Under the pieces are notes generated by a model. That model did no database searches. It was not told the origin of the DNA and saw only the letters and a list, made by a program, of their open reading frames with translations. 64,000 bases of DNA from Luteimonas sp. JM171 (GTDB lineage: Bacteria; Pseudomonadota; Gammaproteobacteria; Xanthomonadales; Xanthomonadaceae): positions 1,702,873 through 1,766,872 of the forward strand of contig NZ_CP017074.1 in the NCBI RefSeq assembly GCF_001717465.1, read 5' to 3'. Shown here in pieces: positions 1 to 10,138 of the stretch (the stretch's first letter is position 1; the number at the start of each line of letters is the position of its first letter). Both the position numbers and the translations under genes were made by a program.

Positions 1-2
1 TG

Positions 3-110
3 GTCCGTGGCGAACCGGTGGACGAGGCCTACCTGGAATCGGTGGGCATGCGCGACCGGCTGCCGCAGTGGAAGGCGATGCTGGAGCAGGACCTGGCGCG
101 GGCGGCATAG
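3..110 (+). CDS. C-terminal fragment of an unidentified protein
   Basis: An open frame enters from the left edge and ends at TAG 108-110. It gives 35 residues ending in KAMLEQDLARAA. The tail is hydrophilic and likely helical, with no recognisable motif, so no function is assigned. The gene converges on the M23 peptidase gene with a gap of about 21 bp. Its start lies outside the window. Confidence 0.45.
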   Translation, partial: VRGEPVDEAYLESVGMRDRLPQWKAMLEQDLARAA

Positions 111-131
111 CCCTGCCCATGTCCCGGGCCG

Positions 132-956
132 TCATGGCCCCGGCTCATGGAAGCGCAGCACCCCGCCCGGACCGAACATGCGGAACGGGAGTGATTCGAG
201 CCGCATCCCGCGGTTGGCCTGGACCACGAAGTGGAGGTGCGGCCCGCTGCTGAAGCCGGTGCTGCCCGAAAGCCCCAGCCGCTCGCCGCGGCGCACCCGG
301 TCGCCGGGGCGCACGAACACCCCGTTGGCGTCCAGGTGCGCGTACAGGGCCATGGTGCCGTCGTCGTGGAGCACGCGCACGAAGTTGGCACGGCCATCCA
401 GGCGCGGATCGGCCGCACCATGGGTGAAACCTGCTTCCACCTGCATCACCACGCCGTCCCGGGCGGCCACCACGGGCGTGCCGACCGGCGCCGTCAGATC
501 GATGGCGTGGCGATTGGCCGCATCCCGGTGGCTGCTCGCACCACCCCAGCCCTGTGCAATCCGCACGGGTGCCCCGTCCAGCGGCCAGCCATATTCGACG
601 TCGCCGGTGCGAACGTTCGGATGGCCGGGCACGGCCCGGAGGTTGAGGTAGGCACCGCGCGCCGGTGAAGGTCCCACGCGCGCCACCAGGGTACGTCCGC
701 GGGCCGGCACCGTCGCCCGCGCCGGCAGCGCCGGATCGGAAGGCGGCGCATCGCCCGTCGCGTGCAGCATGACCTCGATGGGCCCTGCCAGCCGATTCTC
801 GGCCCATGCCAGGGTGGCGCCGTCTCGCGGCTCCAGCACGAGTTTCGCGACCGGCGCCGGATCGCCGGATACGTCCGCGGGTTGCCGGCCGTGGGCGGCG
901 GATGCCAGGCAGCCGATCAGCAGCACCGCGATGGCCCTGGTGGGAAAGCTTCGCAT
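132..956 (-). CDS. M23-family peptidase (LytM-like endopeptidase)
   Basis: 274 aa from ATG 954-956, chosen because it opens a signal peptide (MRSFPTRAIAVLLIGCLASA, with A-H-G following). The C-terminal third is a lysostaphin-type M23 domain: N-R-H-A-I-D-L supplies the first zinc ligands, ALYAHLD and GPHLHF supply the HxH motif. Family members cleave peptidoglycan cross-links or act as activators of amidases. All zinc ligands appear present, so the enzyme is probably active in the periplasm. The gene begins 7 bp after the stop of the diguanylate cyclase gene on the same strand and is probably co-transcribed with it. The substrate bond is not predictable from sequence alone. Confidence 0.88.
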   Translation of the reverse strand: MRSFPTRAIAVLLIGCLASAAHGRQPADVSGDPAPVAKLVLEPRDGATLAWAENRLAGPIEVMLHATGDAPPSDPALPARATVPARGRTLVARVGPSPARGAYLNLRAVPGHPNVRTGDVEYGWPLDGAPVRIAQGWGGASSHRDAANRHAIDLTAPVGTPVVAARDGVVMQVEAGFTHGAADPRLDGRANFVRVLHDDGTMALYAHLDANGVFVRPGDRVRRGERLGLSGSTGFSSGPHLHFVVQANRGMRLESLPFRMFGPGGVLRFHEPGP

Positions 957-963
957 CGCGGCA

Positions 964-3900
964 TTATCGCCGCGCCGGCCCTGCCCCGGTGCCAACGTTT
1001 CCCACCAGCTCAAGCTCGCCATCACGCAGCAGCCGGGCCAGGTCGCGCTGGAGATCCGCCATCAGTGTCTCCATCCGGGTCGTCGGGGTGGGGCGGAACA
1101 TCGCCCAGCCATCGCGACCGTTGCGCTTGACGTGGTAGAGCGCCTGGTCGGCCAGTTCCACCATCGCTTCCCAGCCCAGCGGGGCGCCCTTGTCGCGGAA
1201 CAGCGGGTATTCGGACAAGCCCACGGAGGCAGTCACCTTGACGCTGCGGCCGTCGCCGATGTCGAACGGCGCATGGCCGATGGCGTGGCGCAGGCGCTCG
1301 CCCATGGCCGCCACCTGCGAGGGCGACATCGGCCGGAACACCAGCAGGAATTCTTCGCCCCCCCAGCGCACCACGTAGTCTCCCGCGCGCACCAGCCGCT
1401 GCAGGCGCACTGCCGCTTCCGACAGCACACGGTCGCCGGCGGCGTGGCCGTGGACATCGTTGACCTGCTTGAAATGGTCCAGGTCGAGCAGCGAGAACAC
1501 GACCACGTCCGCGGCCGGGGCCGCGAGCTGGCGGTCGTAGTAGTTGAGATCGGCCGGGATCTGCTGCACCAGGTAGCGGCGGTTGTGCAGGCCGGTGAGC
1601 GGGTCGGTCAGGCTGGCCAGTTCCAGCTGGCGGTTGGATTCGGCCAGCTCCGCGGTGCGCTCGTCCACCAGCCGCTGCAGCTCGGCCTGGCGCAGGCGGT
1701 AGCGGTGGCGCTGGTAGCGGAAGCCCGCGTAGACCAGCAGCAGCGCCGCAGCGGCGAGCAACAGGCGGAAGGCGGCGGTCTCGTGGAACCAGGGGCGGAT
1801 GCTGAATTCCAGGCGCGTCGGCTCGTCCGTCCAGAGGCCGGAGTTGTTGCTGCCCATCACCTCGAAGGCGTAGTCGCCCGGCGGCAGGTTGGTGTAGCGC
1901 ACCTCGCGCACCAGCGGCTCGACCGGGCGCCACGCGCGGTCGTAGCCGTGCAGGCGGTAGCGGGCATGGTTGCTGCGCGGTTCCTGGAAACTGAGGACAT
2001 CGAAGGTCAGCGTGAGGTCGCGCTCGTCCGCTTCCAGCACGGTGGCGCCGGTGATGTCCAGGGTGCGCCATTCGTCGCCCACCCGAACCCGCCCCAGGTG
2101 CACGCTCGGCGGGTGCGGATTGTCGTGGATGTCCGCGATGTCGATGGCCAGCGCGCCATCGCGCGTGGGGACCCAGAGCGCGCCGTCGGCGATGAATCCG
2201 TCGTTCGGACCCGCGCCGTTGCAGCAGATGCCCTGCTGCCCGCTGTTGGGCGTGCCGCGCTCATTGAGGACCACCTGCGGGTGGATGCGTGCGATCCGGC
2301 CTTCGGCGAACGCCTTCAGCTCATCGACTTCCATCCGGTAGACGCTGGACATGTTGGTGATCCATGCGGTGCCCTCCTGTTCAAAGACCCGGAAGATGTT
2401 GCCCGGTGGCAGCCCTGCCGAGGCATCCACGCGGTGCCAGCGGCCGTGGTGGCGGAAGAGCAGGGAGTCGCCCAGGTCCGAGAGCAGGAGCGAGTCGCCG
2501 GAGAGGATGTTCAGGGAGAACAGGACGTTGTCCGCCGGCAGGCCTTCGCCTTCCGGCGCCGGCCGGAAGCCGGTGCCGTCGAACTCGAAGAGGCCGGCGC
2601 GGGTCAGCGCGAGGCGGCGGCCGTCGGACAGCGTCGCCACGCCGTAATCTGCCAGCAGGCCGTGCAGGCCGTCCTCTTCACCGAAGCGCTTGAGGGTGGA
2701 TCCGTCCCAGCGCGAAAGACCCATGTCGGTGCCGATCCACAGGTGTCCGTCATGGTCGCGCGAGAGCCCGCGCACGCGGCCGCGCACGGCGCGTGCCCAG
2801 CCTGGAATGGCGGCCGGCCTGCCGCTGCCCGGTTCATACAGCGCCACGCCGTCCTGCAGCCCGATCCACACCTGGCCGGGCTCGACGAGCAGGGCGATGG
2901 TGGTACTTGAGACCTCGGGGCCCGCCGGGATCGGCTCGAAGCGGCCGTTGCTGCGCAACCGGGCCACGCCACCGTTGCCGCTGACCCAGATGCCATCACC
3001 ATCCTCCGCCGGGGCCAGCGACCAGACCGTGCCGTGGGACAGGCCCTGGCCGGTGCTGTAGCGTCGCGTCCAGCCATTGCGGATGCGGCTCAGGCCATTG
3101 GAGAGGCTGCCCAGCCAGAGATTGCCTTCGCGGTCCTCGAAGGCGGTGAACAGGTTGGCCAAGCCGTTGGTGGGAGTCGCGCGCACATGTTCCACCGTCC
3201 CATCCGGCCGCACCCGGACCAGCCCGCGGTCGCCCCCCGCCCAGATGTTGCCGTCGCCGTCGCGGAACACGAATCGCAGCGCCATGGCATGGCTGCCTGA
3301 CGCCCCCGCCACCGGGCGCCAGCCGCCGCGGCCATGGACCTGCAGTCCCGAAGCGGTGGCCGCCCACACCGTGTCTCCCGCGACCAGCAGGTCCTGTGCG
3401 GCGGTCGGCGTGCCGTCGGCGCTGTGCGTGGGAAACCAGGCGGTGCCGTCCCACCGCTGGACGCCGCCGCTCGCGTCGGCCGTCCACATCTGGCCGTTGG
3501 GGGTGAAGGCGAGTGCCCGGCTGGGACCTGCGCCTTCCAGCGGATGCAGCCGGCCGTCCCGGACGAAGGCGATGCCCGCGGTGGTGGTTGCCCAGGCAGA
3601 GCCATCGGCGGCGATGCGGATGGTGGAAATCAGCGGCGCGTCGCCCGCCCCCGTCCATGGCACTTCCTCGAAGCGCCCGTCCCGGTATACCGCCAGGCCC
3701 GCATAGGTCCCGATCCACAGCGCGCCGTCAGGATCCACCGCAAGGGCGCGCACGAACAGGTGCCTGAGCGCCGGCTCCATGGACGGGGTGAAGGTGGTGA
3801 AGCCCACGCCGTCAAAGCGGGAGAGTCCGGCCTGGGTGCCGGCCCAGATATACCCATCGGGGGTCTGGGCGATGCTCAGTGCACTGATCTGCGGCAGCCC

Positions 3901-4023
3901 TTCGGGCACCGACCAGTTGTCGCGGACGTAATGCTGGAAATCCTTCACCGGATCGAGCGCGCGTGCGGGCGCGGCCAGCAGGCACCAGGCCAGCACCAGC
4001 AAGGTCATCACGCGCAACGCCAT
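964..4023 (-). CDS. Propeller/Y_Y_Y-domain diguanylate cyclase
   Basis: 1019 aa. The ATG at 4021-4023 is preferred over an upstream one at 4038 because a GGGGAGG ribosome site lies a few bases before it. Order: signal peptide (ALRVMTLLVLAWCLLAAPARA), about 600 residues of repeated two-component-regulator propeller blades (G-x-I/L-W-x-G-T-x-x-G-L), a Y_Y_Y domain, one membrane helix (LLLAAAALLLVYAGF), a short coiled linker, and a GGDEF domain. The active site reads GGEEF near residues 888-892. The R-A-G-D five residues before it fits the RxxD inhibitory site, so product inhibition is likely. The design predicts a periplasmic ligand sensor that makes cyclic di-GMP in the cytoplasm. The ligand is unknown. 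Two hybrid kinases downstream share the sensor architecture. Confidence 0.92.
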   Translation of the reverse strand: MALRVMTLLVLAWCLLAAPARALDPVKDFQHYVRDNWSVPEGLPQISALSIAQTPDGYIWAGTQAGLSRFDGVGFTTFTPSMEPALRHLFVRALAVDPDGALWIGTYAGLAVYRDGRFEEVPWTGAGDAPLISTIRIAADGSAWATTTAGIAFVRDGRLHPLEGAGPSRALAFTPNGQMWTADASGGVQRWDGTAWFPTHSADGTPTAAQDLLVAGDTVWAATASGLQVHGRGGWRPVAGASGSHAMALRFVFRDGDGNIWAGGDRGLVRVRPDGTVEHVRATPTNGLANLFTAFEDREGNLWLGSLSNGLSRIRNGWTRRYSTGQGLSHGTVWSLAPAEDGDGIWVSGNGGVARLRSNGRFEPIPAGPEVSSTTIALLVEPGQVWIGLQDGVALYEPGSGRPAAIPGWARAVRGRVRGLSRDHDGHLWIGTDMGLSRWDGSTLKRFGEEDGLHGLLADYGVATLSDGRRLALTRAGLFEFDGTGFRPAPEGEGLPADNVLFSLNILSGDSLLLSDLGDSLLFRHHGRWHRVDASAGLPPGNIFRVFEQEGTAWITNMSSVYRMEVDELKAFAEGRIARIHPQVVLNERGTPNSGQQGICCNGAGPNDGFIADGALWVPTRDGALAIDIADIHDNPHPPSVHLGRVRVGDEWRTLDITGATVLEADERDLTLTFDVLSFQEPRSNHARYRLHGYDRAWRPVEPLVREVRYTNLPPGDYAFEVMGSNNSGLWTDEPTRLEFSIRPWFHETAAFRLLLAAAALLLVYAGFRYQRHRYRLRQAELQRLVDERTAELAESNRQLELASLTDPLTGLHNRRYLVQQIPADLNYYDRQLAAPAADVVVFSLLDLDHFKQVNDVHGHAAGDRVLSEAAVRLQRLVRAGDYVVRWGGEEFLLVFRPMSPSQVAAMGERLRHAIGHAPFDIGDGRSVKVTASVGLSEYPLFRDKGAPLGWEAMVELADQALYHVKRNGRDGWAMFRPTPTTRMETLMADLQRDLARLLRDGELELVGNVGTGAGPARR

Positions 4024-4142
4024 GGGCATCCTCCCCATGGCCGGCGGTTCCGGACCTCCCGGGCGCCGGCCTTGGCCCTGTCAGCGGCCGCCGGCGGGAA
4101 ATCTTTAATCCATCGGCGCAGCCGCCCGGGGTCAGGGCCGGC

Positions 4143-5525
<1,383 letters not shown>

Positions 5526-5568
5526 CCCGCTATTCTATCCGGCCCGCCACGCGTCCCGATGCCCGCCC

Positions 5569-5832
5569 ATGCCCCACTCCGTTCCAGCCCCGGCCCCGGC
5601 CCTGAAGCTGTTCCAGCGCGATGATTGCCCGCTCTGCGACCAGGCGCTGGCGGTATTGGCCCAGGCGCGCGTGCCAGAGTTCGAGACCGTTTGGATCGAT
5701 GGGGACGGCGCGCTGGAAGCCCGCTACGGCCTGCGGGTGCCGGTGCTGCGCGAGGAAGGCTCGGGCCGCGAGCTCGGCTGGCCGTTCGATGCGGCGAGGG
5801 CGCGGGCGTTCGTGGACGGCGCGGGCGGATAA
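5569..5832 (+). CDS. Glutaredoxin-like (DUF836) thiol-redox protein
   Basis: 87 aa from ATG 5569. An in-frame start exists at 5512 but would overlap the sdaA start region and adds a proline-rich tail with no domain match. A CPLC pair (Cys20, Cys23) follows a beta strand (LKLFQRDD), the typical glutaredoxin/thioredoxin-fold active site. R-V-P-V-L further on supplies the cis-proline. Proteins of this DUF836 type are small cytoplasmic disulfide-active proteins whose partners are mostly unknown. The gene is monocistronic and converges on the YceI gene. Confidence 0.8.
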   Translation: MPHSVPAPAPALKLFQRDDCPLCDQALAVLAQARVPEFETVWIDGDGALEARYGLRVPVLREEGSGRELGWPFDAARARAFVDGAGG

Positions 5833-5865
5833 CCGGCACGCTGCGCTGGCCGGGCCCGTCTCCGC

Positions 5866-6570
5866 TCAGTCCGGCGGGTCCAGCCCCTCGCTGAAGCGGG
5901 CGTCCGGCGCGGCGACGGCCTCCACCTCCAGGCGCAGTTCCACCACATCGCCGATGACGCCGGGCCAGGCGCTGATGCCGAAGTCCGCGCGGCTGAGCAT
6001 TGCCACTGCAGAGAATCCCGCCGTGCGCCGGAAGGGCGGCAGGGGATGGCGGCGGACGTCGTTCATCACCGCGTCGAGCACCACCGGCCGGGTGACACCG
6101 CGCAGCGTGAGCTGGCCATGGATCCGCAGCCGTCCCCCATCGCCTGCCTCCACGCGCCCGGACACGAACACGGCATGCGGGTGTCGCCCGGCATCGAGCA
6201 GGCCAGTTGCCAGGGCCGCCTGGTTCCATTCCGCATCGCCCAGTTCCAGCTGCGCCAGCGGCACCCAGGCTTCCACCTTCGCGCTTGACCAGTCGCCCGG
6301 GTCCAGGCGCAGGGTGCCGGTGGTGCCGGAAACGGTGCCGATGGCCCGTGAAAACCCCGCGTGGTCGACCGCGAACATCACCCGGGTGTGCACCGGGTCC
6401 AGCGCGTACATGCGCGCCTGGGCGCCGGCCTGGCCGCTGGCGGCGACCGATGCTGCCAATACGAGCCCCGCGAGGGCGCGGCCGACGGCGTTCCCCGCCC
6501 GGAGTTGCGCCCGCCCTGCGCCGTTGCGAGGATGCGCATTCAGCGGGGGGTGAGGGGGTGCAGGAAGCAT
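5866..6570 (-). CDS. YceI-family periplasmic protein
   Basis: About 234 aa if the ATG at 6568-6570 is used. The YceI lipocalin-like domain begins at Y-A-L-D-P-V-H-T-R-V and includes the usual GDWSSAKVEAWVPL, the asparagine-containing D-A-V-M-N-D and the C-terminal I-G-D-V-V-E-L-R-L strand. YceI proteins are secreted beta barrels that bind isoprenoid-type lipids. A hydrophobic signal segment (ALAGLVLAASVAASGQAGAQA) lies about 30 residues after this ATG, so the N-terminal region is unusually long, and a rarer start nearer the signal cannot be excluded. The proposed start codon overlaps the start codon of the divergent kinase gene. Confidence 0.82.
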   Translation of the reverse strand: MLPAPPHPPLNAHPRNGAGRAQLRAGNAVGRALAGLVLAASVAASGQAGAQARMYALDPVHTRVMFAVDHAGFSRAIGTVSGTTGTLRLDPGDWSSAKVEAWVPLAQLELGDAEWNQAALATGLLDAGRHPHAVFVSGRVEAGDGGRLRIHGQLTLRGVTRPVVLDAVMNDVRRHPLPPFRRTAGFSAVAMLSRADFGISAWPGVIGDVVELRLEVEAVAAPDARFSEGLDPPD

Positions 6571-9500
6571 GCTGCGCAAGGTAGCGATCATCGGCCTGCT
6601 CGTCATGGCGGCGGCGACCGCCCGGGCCAGTCTGCCCGAAACACCGAGGCTGCGGCAGCTGACGGTGGGTGACGGGCTGCCCTCCAACGTGATCCACGCG
6701 ATCGCCGGGGATCGCAGCGGCTACCTGTGGATCGGGACCGATGACGGCCTGGCGCGGTACGACGGCGTCGGCTTCCGGGTGTGGCGGCGCGAGGATGGCC
6801 TGCCGGCCAACCAGGTCAGCGCTTTGCACGTGGATGCCCATGACCGCCTGTGGGTGGCCACCACCGCCGGCCTGGTGCTGATGGACCGGGAGCAGGGGCG
6901 GTTCCGGCGGATGGATGCGCCCGGGCCGGAGGAGGCGTCGGAGGAGCGCATCGTCTGGAGCCTGGCGGGCACCGGCGACGGCGCCGTCTGGTTTGGTACC
7001 GCCGGATCCGGATTGTTCCGCATCGGCGCGGATGGACGGACCCGGAGCTTCATGCCCGATCCCGCCGATCCGCACAGCCTGCCTTCGCCAAGCGTGCCGC
7101 TGCTGGCCACCGGCCCGGACGGCACGCTCTGGGTGGGGACCCGGGGCGGGTTGGCCCGCTGGAACGGGGACGGATTCGAAACCGTCCCCGGGCTGTCCGC
7201 GGATGCGATCCTGCTGTGGCTTGCGCCCGACGCCGACGGCCGGGTCTGGGTCGGCCTGCCGCAGGGGGCGGGCGTGGTGGGCCCCGACGGGCGGTTTTCG
7301 CACGCCGTCCCCTGGCGCGAGGAAGGGCCGGGCGGCCGCGTGTACAGCGTCCTGCACCGCGACGCGGGCGGCCAGTACTGGCTGGAAGCCTTTGGCGGCC
7401 TGGCCATGGGCCGCGATGGCCGCGCCGAGGTGGTGGGCACATACAGCGAATTGCGCCAGGGGCGCATCAAGCCCGCCTGGTCGGCGGCCCACGAGGACGG
7501 GGAAGGCGGGCTGTGGCTGGGGAGCCAGGACGCGGGGCTGTGGTACCTCGCCCCGAACTGGCGCCAGTTCGCGGTGCTCCTGCACGATCCGGAGGAGCCG
7601 CGCGGGCCGGCCAACGTCGATGTGACGGCGCTGGCGCCGGCCGCCGACGGCGGCATGTGGATGGTGGGCAACAGCGGGGTGCTCGACTTGCTGGACCCGG
7701 TCAGCGGTCACGTCGCCCATGTCTACAGCGACACCGAGGACTACGTGCCGGAAGCCCTGCTGGAAGACGATGCAGGGAACGTCTGGCTGGGGTTCCACGG
7801 GGGGCTGGCGCGCTTTGATCCGGCCCGGGGCGAGATGCGCATGTGGCACGCCGGCGATGCCGCTGCCCCCGGCCCCGAGGGCCGCGTGGTGGCCCTGGTG
7901 CAGGCGGCCGAGGGGCTGGTGTGGTCGGTCTCGCTCCACGATGGCCTGCAGGCGCGCGACCGCGAAGGCGTCATCCGCGAGACGGTGGTGCCGGGCGACG
8001 GCCGCGGCCTGGAGCCGGGCGCCTACGTGAGCGATGCCGGGCGGGGCCCGGACGGGGCGCTGTGGGTGGCCAGCGGCCAGGGCCTGCTGACGTGGAACTC
8101 GGGCACGCGCGCGCTTGAGCCCGTGCCCGGGGCGCCGCCGGGCGCGGTGGACAGGTTCACACTGGAGGGCCACGAACGGGTGTGGCTCACCCGCCCGGGC
8201 CTGCTGGAATCGTTCGATTGGGACGGCGTGCGCCTGCACCCGCGCGCCCGGTTCGGCGAAGCCGATGGGGTGCCGATGGTGGAGTTCCGCGGCTTGGCGG
8301 TGGATGCCGAAGGCGTGGTCTGGCTCACCAGCGCACGCGGCCTGGTCCGGGTGGAGCCCAGGCGCCGGATGGTGAACGTGTTCGGGGTCAACGAGGGCCT
8401 CCCGGCCCAGGACATCATGACCGCGCCGGTGGCGCGCCGGGATGGCCGCTTGCACATGTCTACCGGCGCCGGGCTGGTGATCTTCGATCCAGCCCGGGTC
8501 CGGCCGGTGGAGGAAGTGCCCAGGCTCACGATCAAGGCGATCGAGGTCCGCGGGCGCGACGGCGTGCGCCAGCTTGATCCCGCGCAGCCGCTGCGCCTGG
8601 GCTGGCGCGACCACGAAATGCGGGTGCATGCGCGCCTGGCCGGGTTCAACTCCGCGCGCCACAGCCGCTACCGGTTCCTGCTCCACGACTACGACGCCGA
8701 CTGGGTTGAAACCGACGCTGCCGGCGTGCGGGTGTTCCCGGCCCTGTCCCCCGGCCGTTACCGGCTCGAGATCATGGGCCGCAGCCCGCTGACTGCATGG
8801 TCGGCGCCAACCACCTTCACCTTCGACGTGGCCGCGCCGTGGTGGGCGACCTGGTGGGCCCGCAGCGCCTATGTGCTGGCCGCGCTGCTGGTGGGGGGCT
8901 GGATCCTGGTGGCGGTGCGGCGGCGTATGCGCGAGCGGCTGGCGATGCAGCGGGTGCGCCAGGAGCGCGAGCTCGCCCGGCAGGCGTCCGAGGCCAAGAC
9001 CCGCTTCCTGGCCACCCTTGGCCACGAGGTGCGCACCCCGATGACCGGCGTGCTGGGGATGACCGAGCTGCTGCTCAACACGCCGCTGGATGAACGACAG
9101 CGCCGCTACACCGATTCCATCCGCCGCGCCGGCGACCACCTCATGCGCCTGGTCAACGACGCCCTGGACCTGGCGCGGATCGAGGCCGGCAAGCTGGAAC
9201 TTGATCCCCGCCCGTTCGACCTGCGCCTGATCGTCGAGGACGTGGGGGAACTGATGGGTCCGCTGGCCCGCCAGCGCGGCCTGGCATACCGGGTGCGGAT
9301 GGACGCGCAGATGCCCCCTGGCCTGCTTGGCGACCCGGTGCGGATCCGCCAGATCCTGCTGAACCTGGTGGGCAATGCGATCAAGTTCACCGAGCGCGGC
9401 GAGGTCTCCCTGGAAGCCTGCTGGCGCGAACCCGGGGGCGTGACCGTCACCGTGGCCGACACCGGGCCCGGTCTGAACGACGAGCAGAAGTCGCGCCTGT

Positions 9501-10108
9501 TCCGCCGCTTCGAACAGGCCGACGGCGCGCGCACGGCTTCGCGCTATGGCGGCAGCGGCCTGGGGCTGGCGATCTGCCAGGAGCTGGCCGCGGAGATGGG
9601 CGGCCAGCTCCTGGTGGACTCCTCGCCCGGCAAGGGCGCGAGGTTCTCGGTGGAGCTGCCGCTGGTGCCGGCCGCGCTGCCCGACCAGGAAACGGCGCCA
9701 GGGCGGGATCCGCCGGGGCAGGGTGCGCAGGTGCTGCTGGTGGAAGACGACCCCACGGTTGCCGAGGTGGTCGCCGGCCTGCTGACTGCCCAGGGTTACC
9801 AGCCCACGCGCGTGGGCCACGGGCTGGCGGCGCTGGCCGAGCTGCAGCGCCGCGAGTTCGACCTGGCGCTGCTGGACCTGGACCTGCCCGGGATCGACGG
9901 CCTGGCGCTGGCCCGTCAGCTGCGGGCCCAGGGCTGGCGCCGGCCGATCGTGGCCCTGACCGCCCGCGCCGACTCGGGTGCCGAGCCGCGCGCGCGCCAG
10001 GCCGGCTTCGACGCCTTCCTGCGCAAGCCGATCAGCGGGCAACAGCTGGCGGCGACCATCGCGCGGCTGCTGGCACGCTCCGGCGGGCGTGCCGGCGCGG
10101 TACTCTGA
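6569..10108 (+). CDS. Hybrid sensor histidine kinase with periplasmic propeller domain (copy 1)
   Basis: 1179 aa. A signal peptide (MLRKVAIIGLLVMAAATARA) is followed by about 630 residues of propeller blades (for example G-Y-L-W-I-G-T-D-D-G-L), a Y_Y_Y domain near residues 655-755, one membrane helix near 765-785, and a HisKA domain with the phospho-acceptor His819 in GHEVRTP. A complete HATPase follows (N box LLNLVGNAIKFT, G1 DTGPGL, F box LFRRFEQ, G2 YGGSGLGLAICQ). The C-terminal receiver has acidic VEDD, phospho-acceptor Asp1103 and the FLRKP lysine. All catalytic residues are present. There is no HPt and no DNA-binding domain, so phosphotransfer must involve partners outside this cluster. 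The next gene encodes a close paralogue. Confidence 0.94.
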   Translation: MLRKVAIIGLLVMAAATARASLPETPRLRQLTVGDGLPSNVIHAIAGDRSGYLWIGTDDGLARYDGVGFRVWRREDGLPANQVSALHVDAHDRLWVATTAGLVLMDREQGRFRRMDAPGPEEASEERIVWSLAGTGDGAVWFGTAGSGLFRIGADGRTRSFMPDPADPHSLPSPSVPLLATGPDGTLWVGTRGGLARWNGDGFETVPGLSADAILLWLAPDADGRVWVGLPQGAGVVGPDGRFSHAVPWREEGPGGRVYSVLHRDAGGQYWLEAFGGLAMGRDGRAEVVGTYSELRQGRIKPAWSAAHEDGEGGLWLGSQDAGLWYLAPNWRQFAVLLHDPEEPRGPANVDVTALAPAADGGMWMVGNSGVLDLLDPVSGHVAHVYSDTEDYVPEALLEDDAGNVWLGFHGGLARFDPARGEMRMWHAGDAAAPGPEGRVVALVQAAEGLVWSVSLHDGLQARDREGVIRETVVPGDGRGLEPGAYVSDAGRGPDGALWVASGQGLLTWNSGTRALEPVPGAPPGAVDRFTLEGHERVWLTRPGLLESFDWDGVRLHPRARFGEADGVPMVEFRGLAVDAEGVVWLTSARGLVRVEPRRRMVNVFGVNEGLPAQDIMTAPVARRDGRLHMSTGAGLVIFDPARVRPVEEVPRLTIKAIEVRGRDGVRQLDPAQPLRLGWRDHEMRVHARLAGFNSARHSRYRFLLHDYDADWVETDAAGVRVFPALSPGRYRLEIMGRSPLTAWSAPTTFTFDVAAPWWATWWARSAYVLAALLVGGWILVAVRRRMRERLAMQRVRQERELARQASEAKTRFLATLGHEVRTPMTGVLGMTELLLNTPLDERQRRYTDSIRRAGDHLMRLVNDALDLARIEAGKLELDPRPFDLRLIVEDVGELMGPLARQRGLAYRVRMDAQMPPGLLGDPVRIRQILLNLVGNAIKFTERGEVSLEACWREPGGVTVTVADTGPGLNDEQKSRLFRRFEQADGARTASRYGGSGLGLAICQELAAEMGGQLLVDSSPGKGARFSVELPLVPAALPDQETAPGRDPPGQGAQVLLVEDDPTVAEVVAGLLTAQGYQPTRVGHGLAALAELQRREFDLALLDLDLPGIDGLALARQLRAQGWRRPIVALTARADSGAEPRARQAGFDAFLRKPISGQQLAATIARLLARSGGRAGAVL

Positions 10109-10138
10109 TCGCACACGGGGGAATGGGCGGCGGTCGCA

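Noticed and set aside
769..2910. Very long open frame on the plus strand across the cyclase gene
   Set aside because: It is antisense to the well-supported propeller/GGDEF gene, has no domain, and reflects the high GC content.
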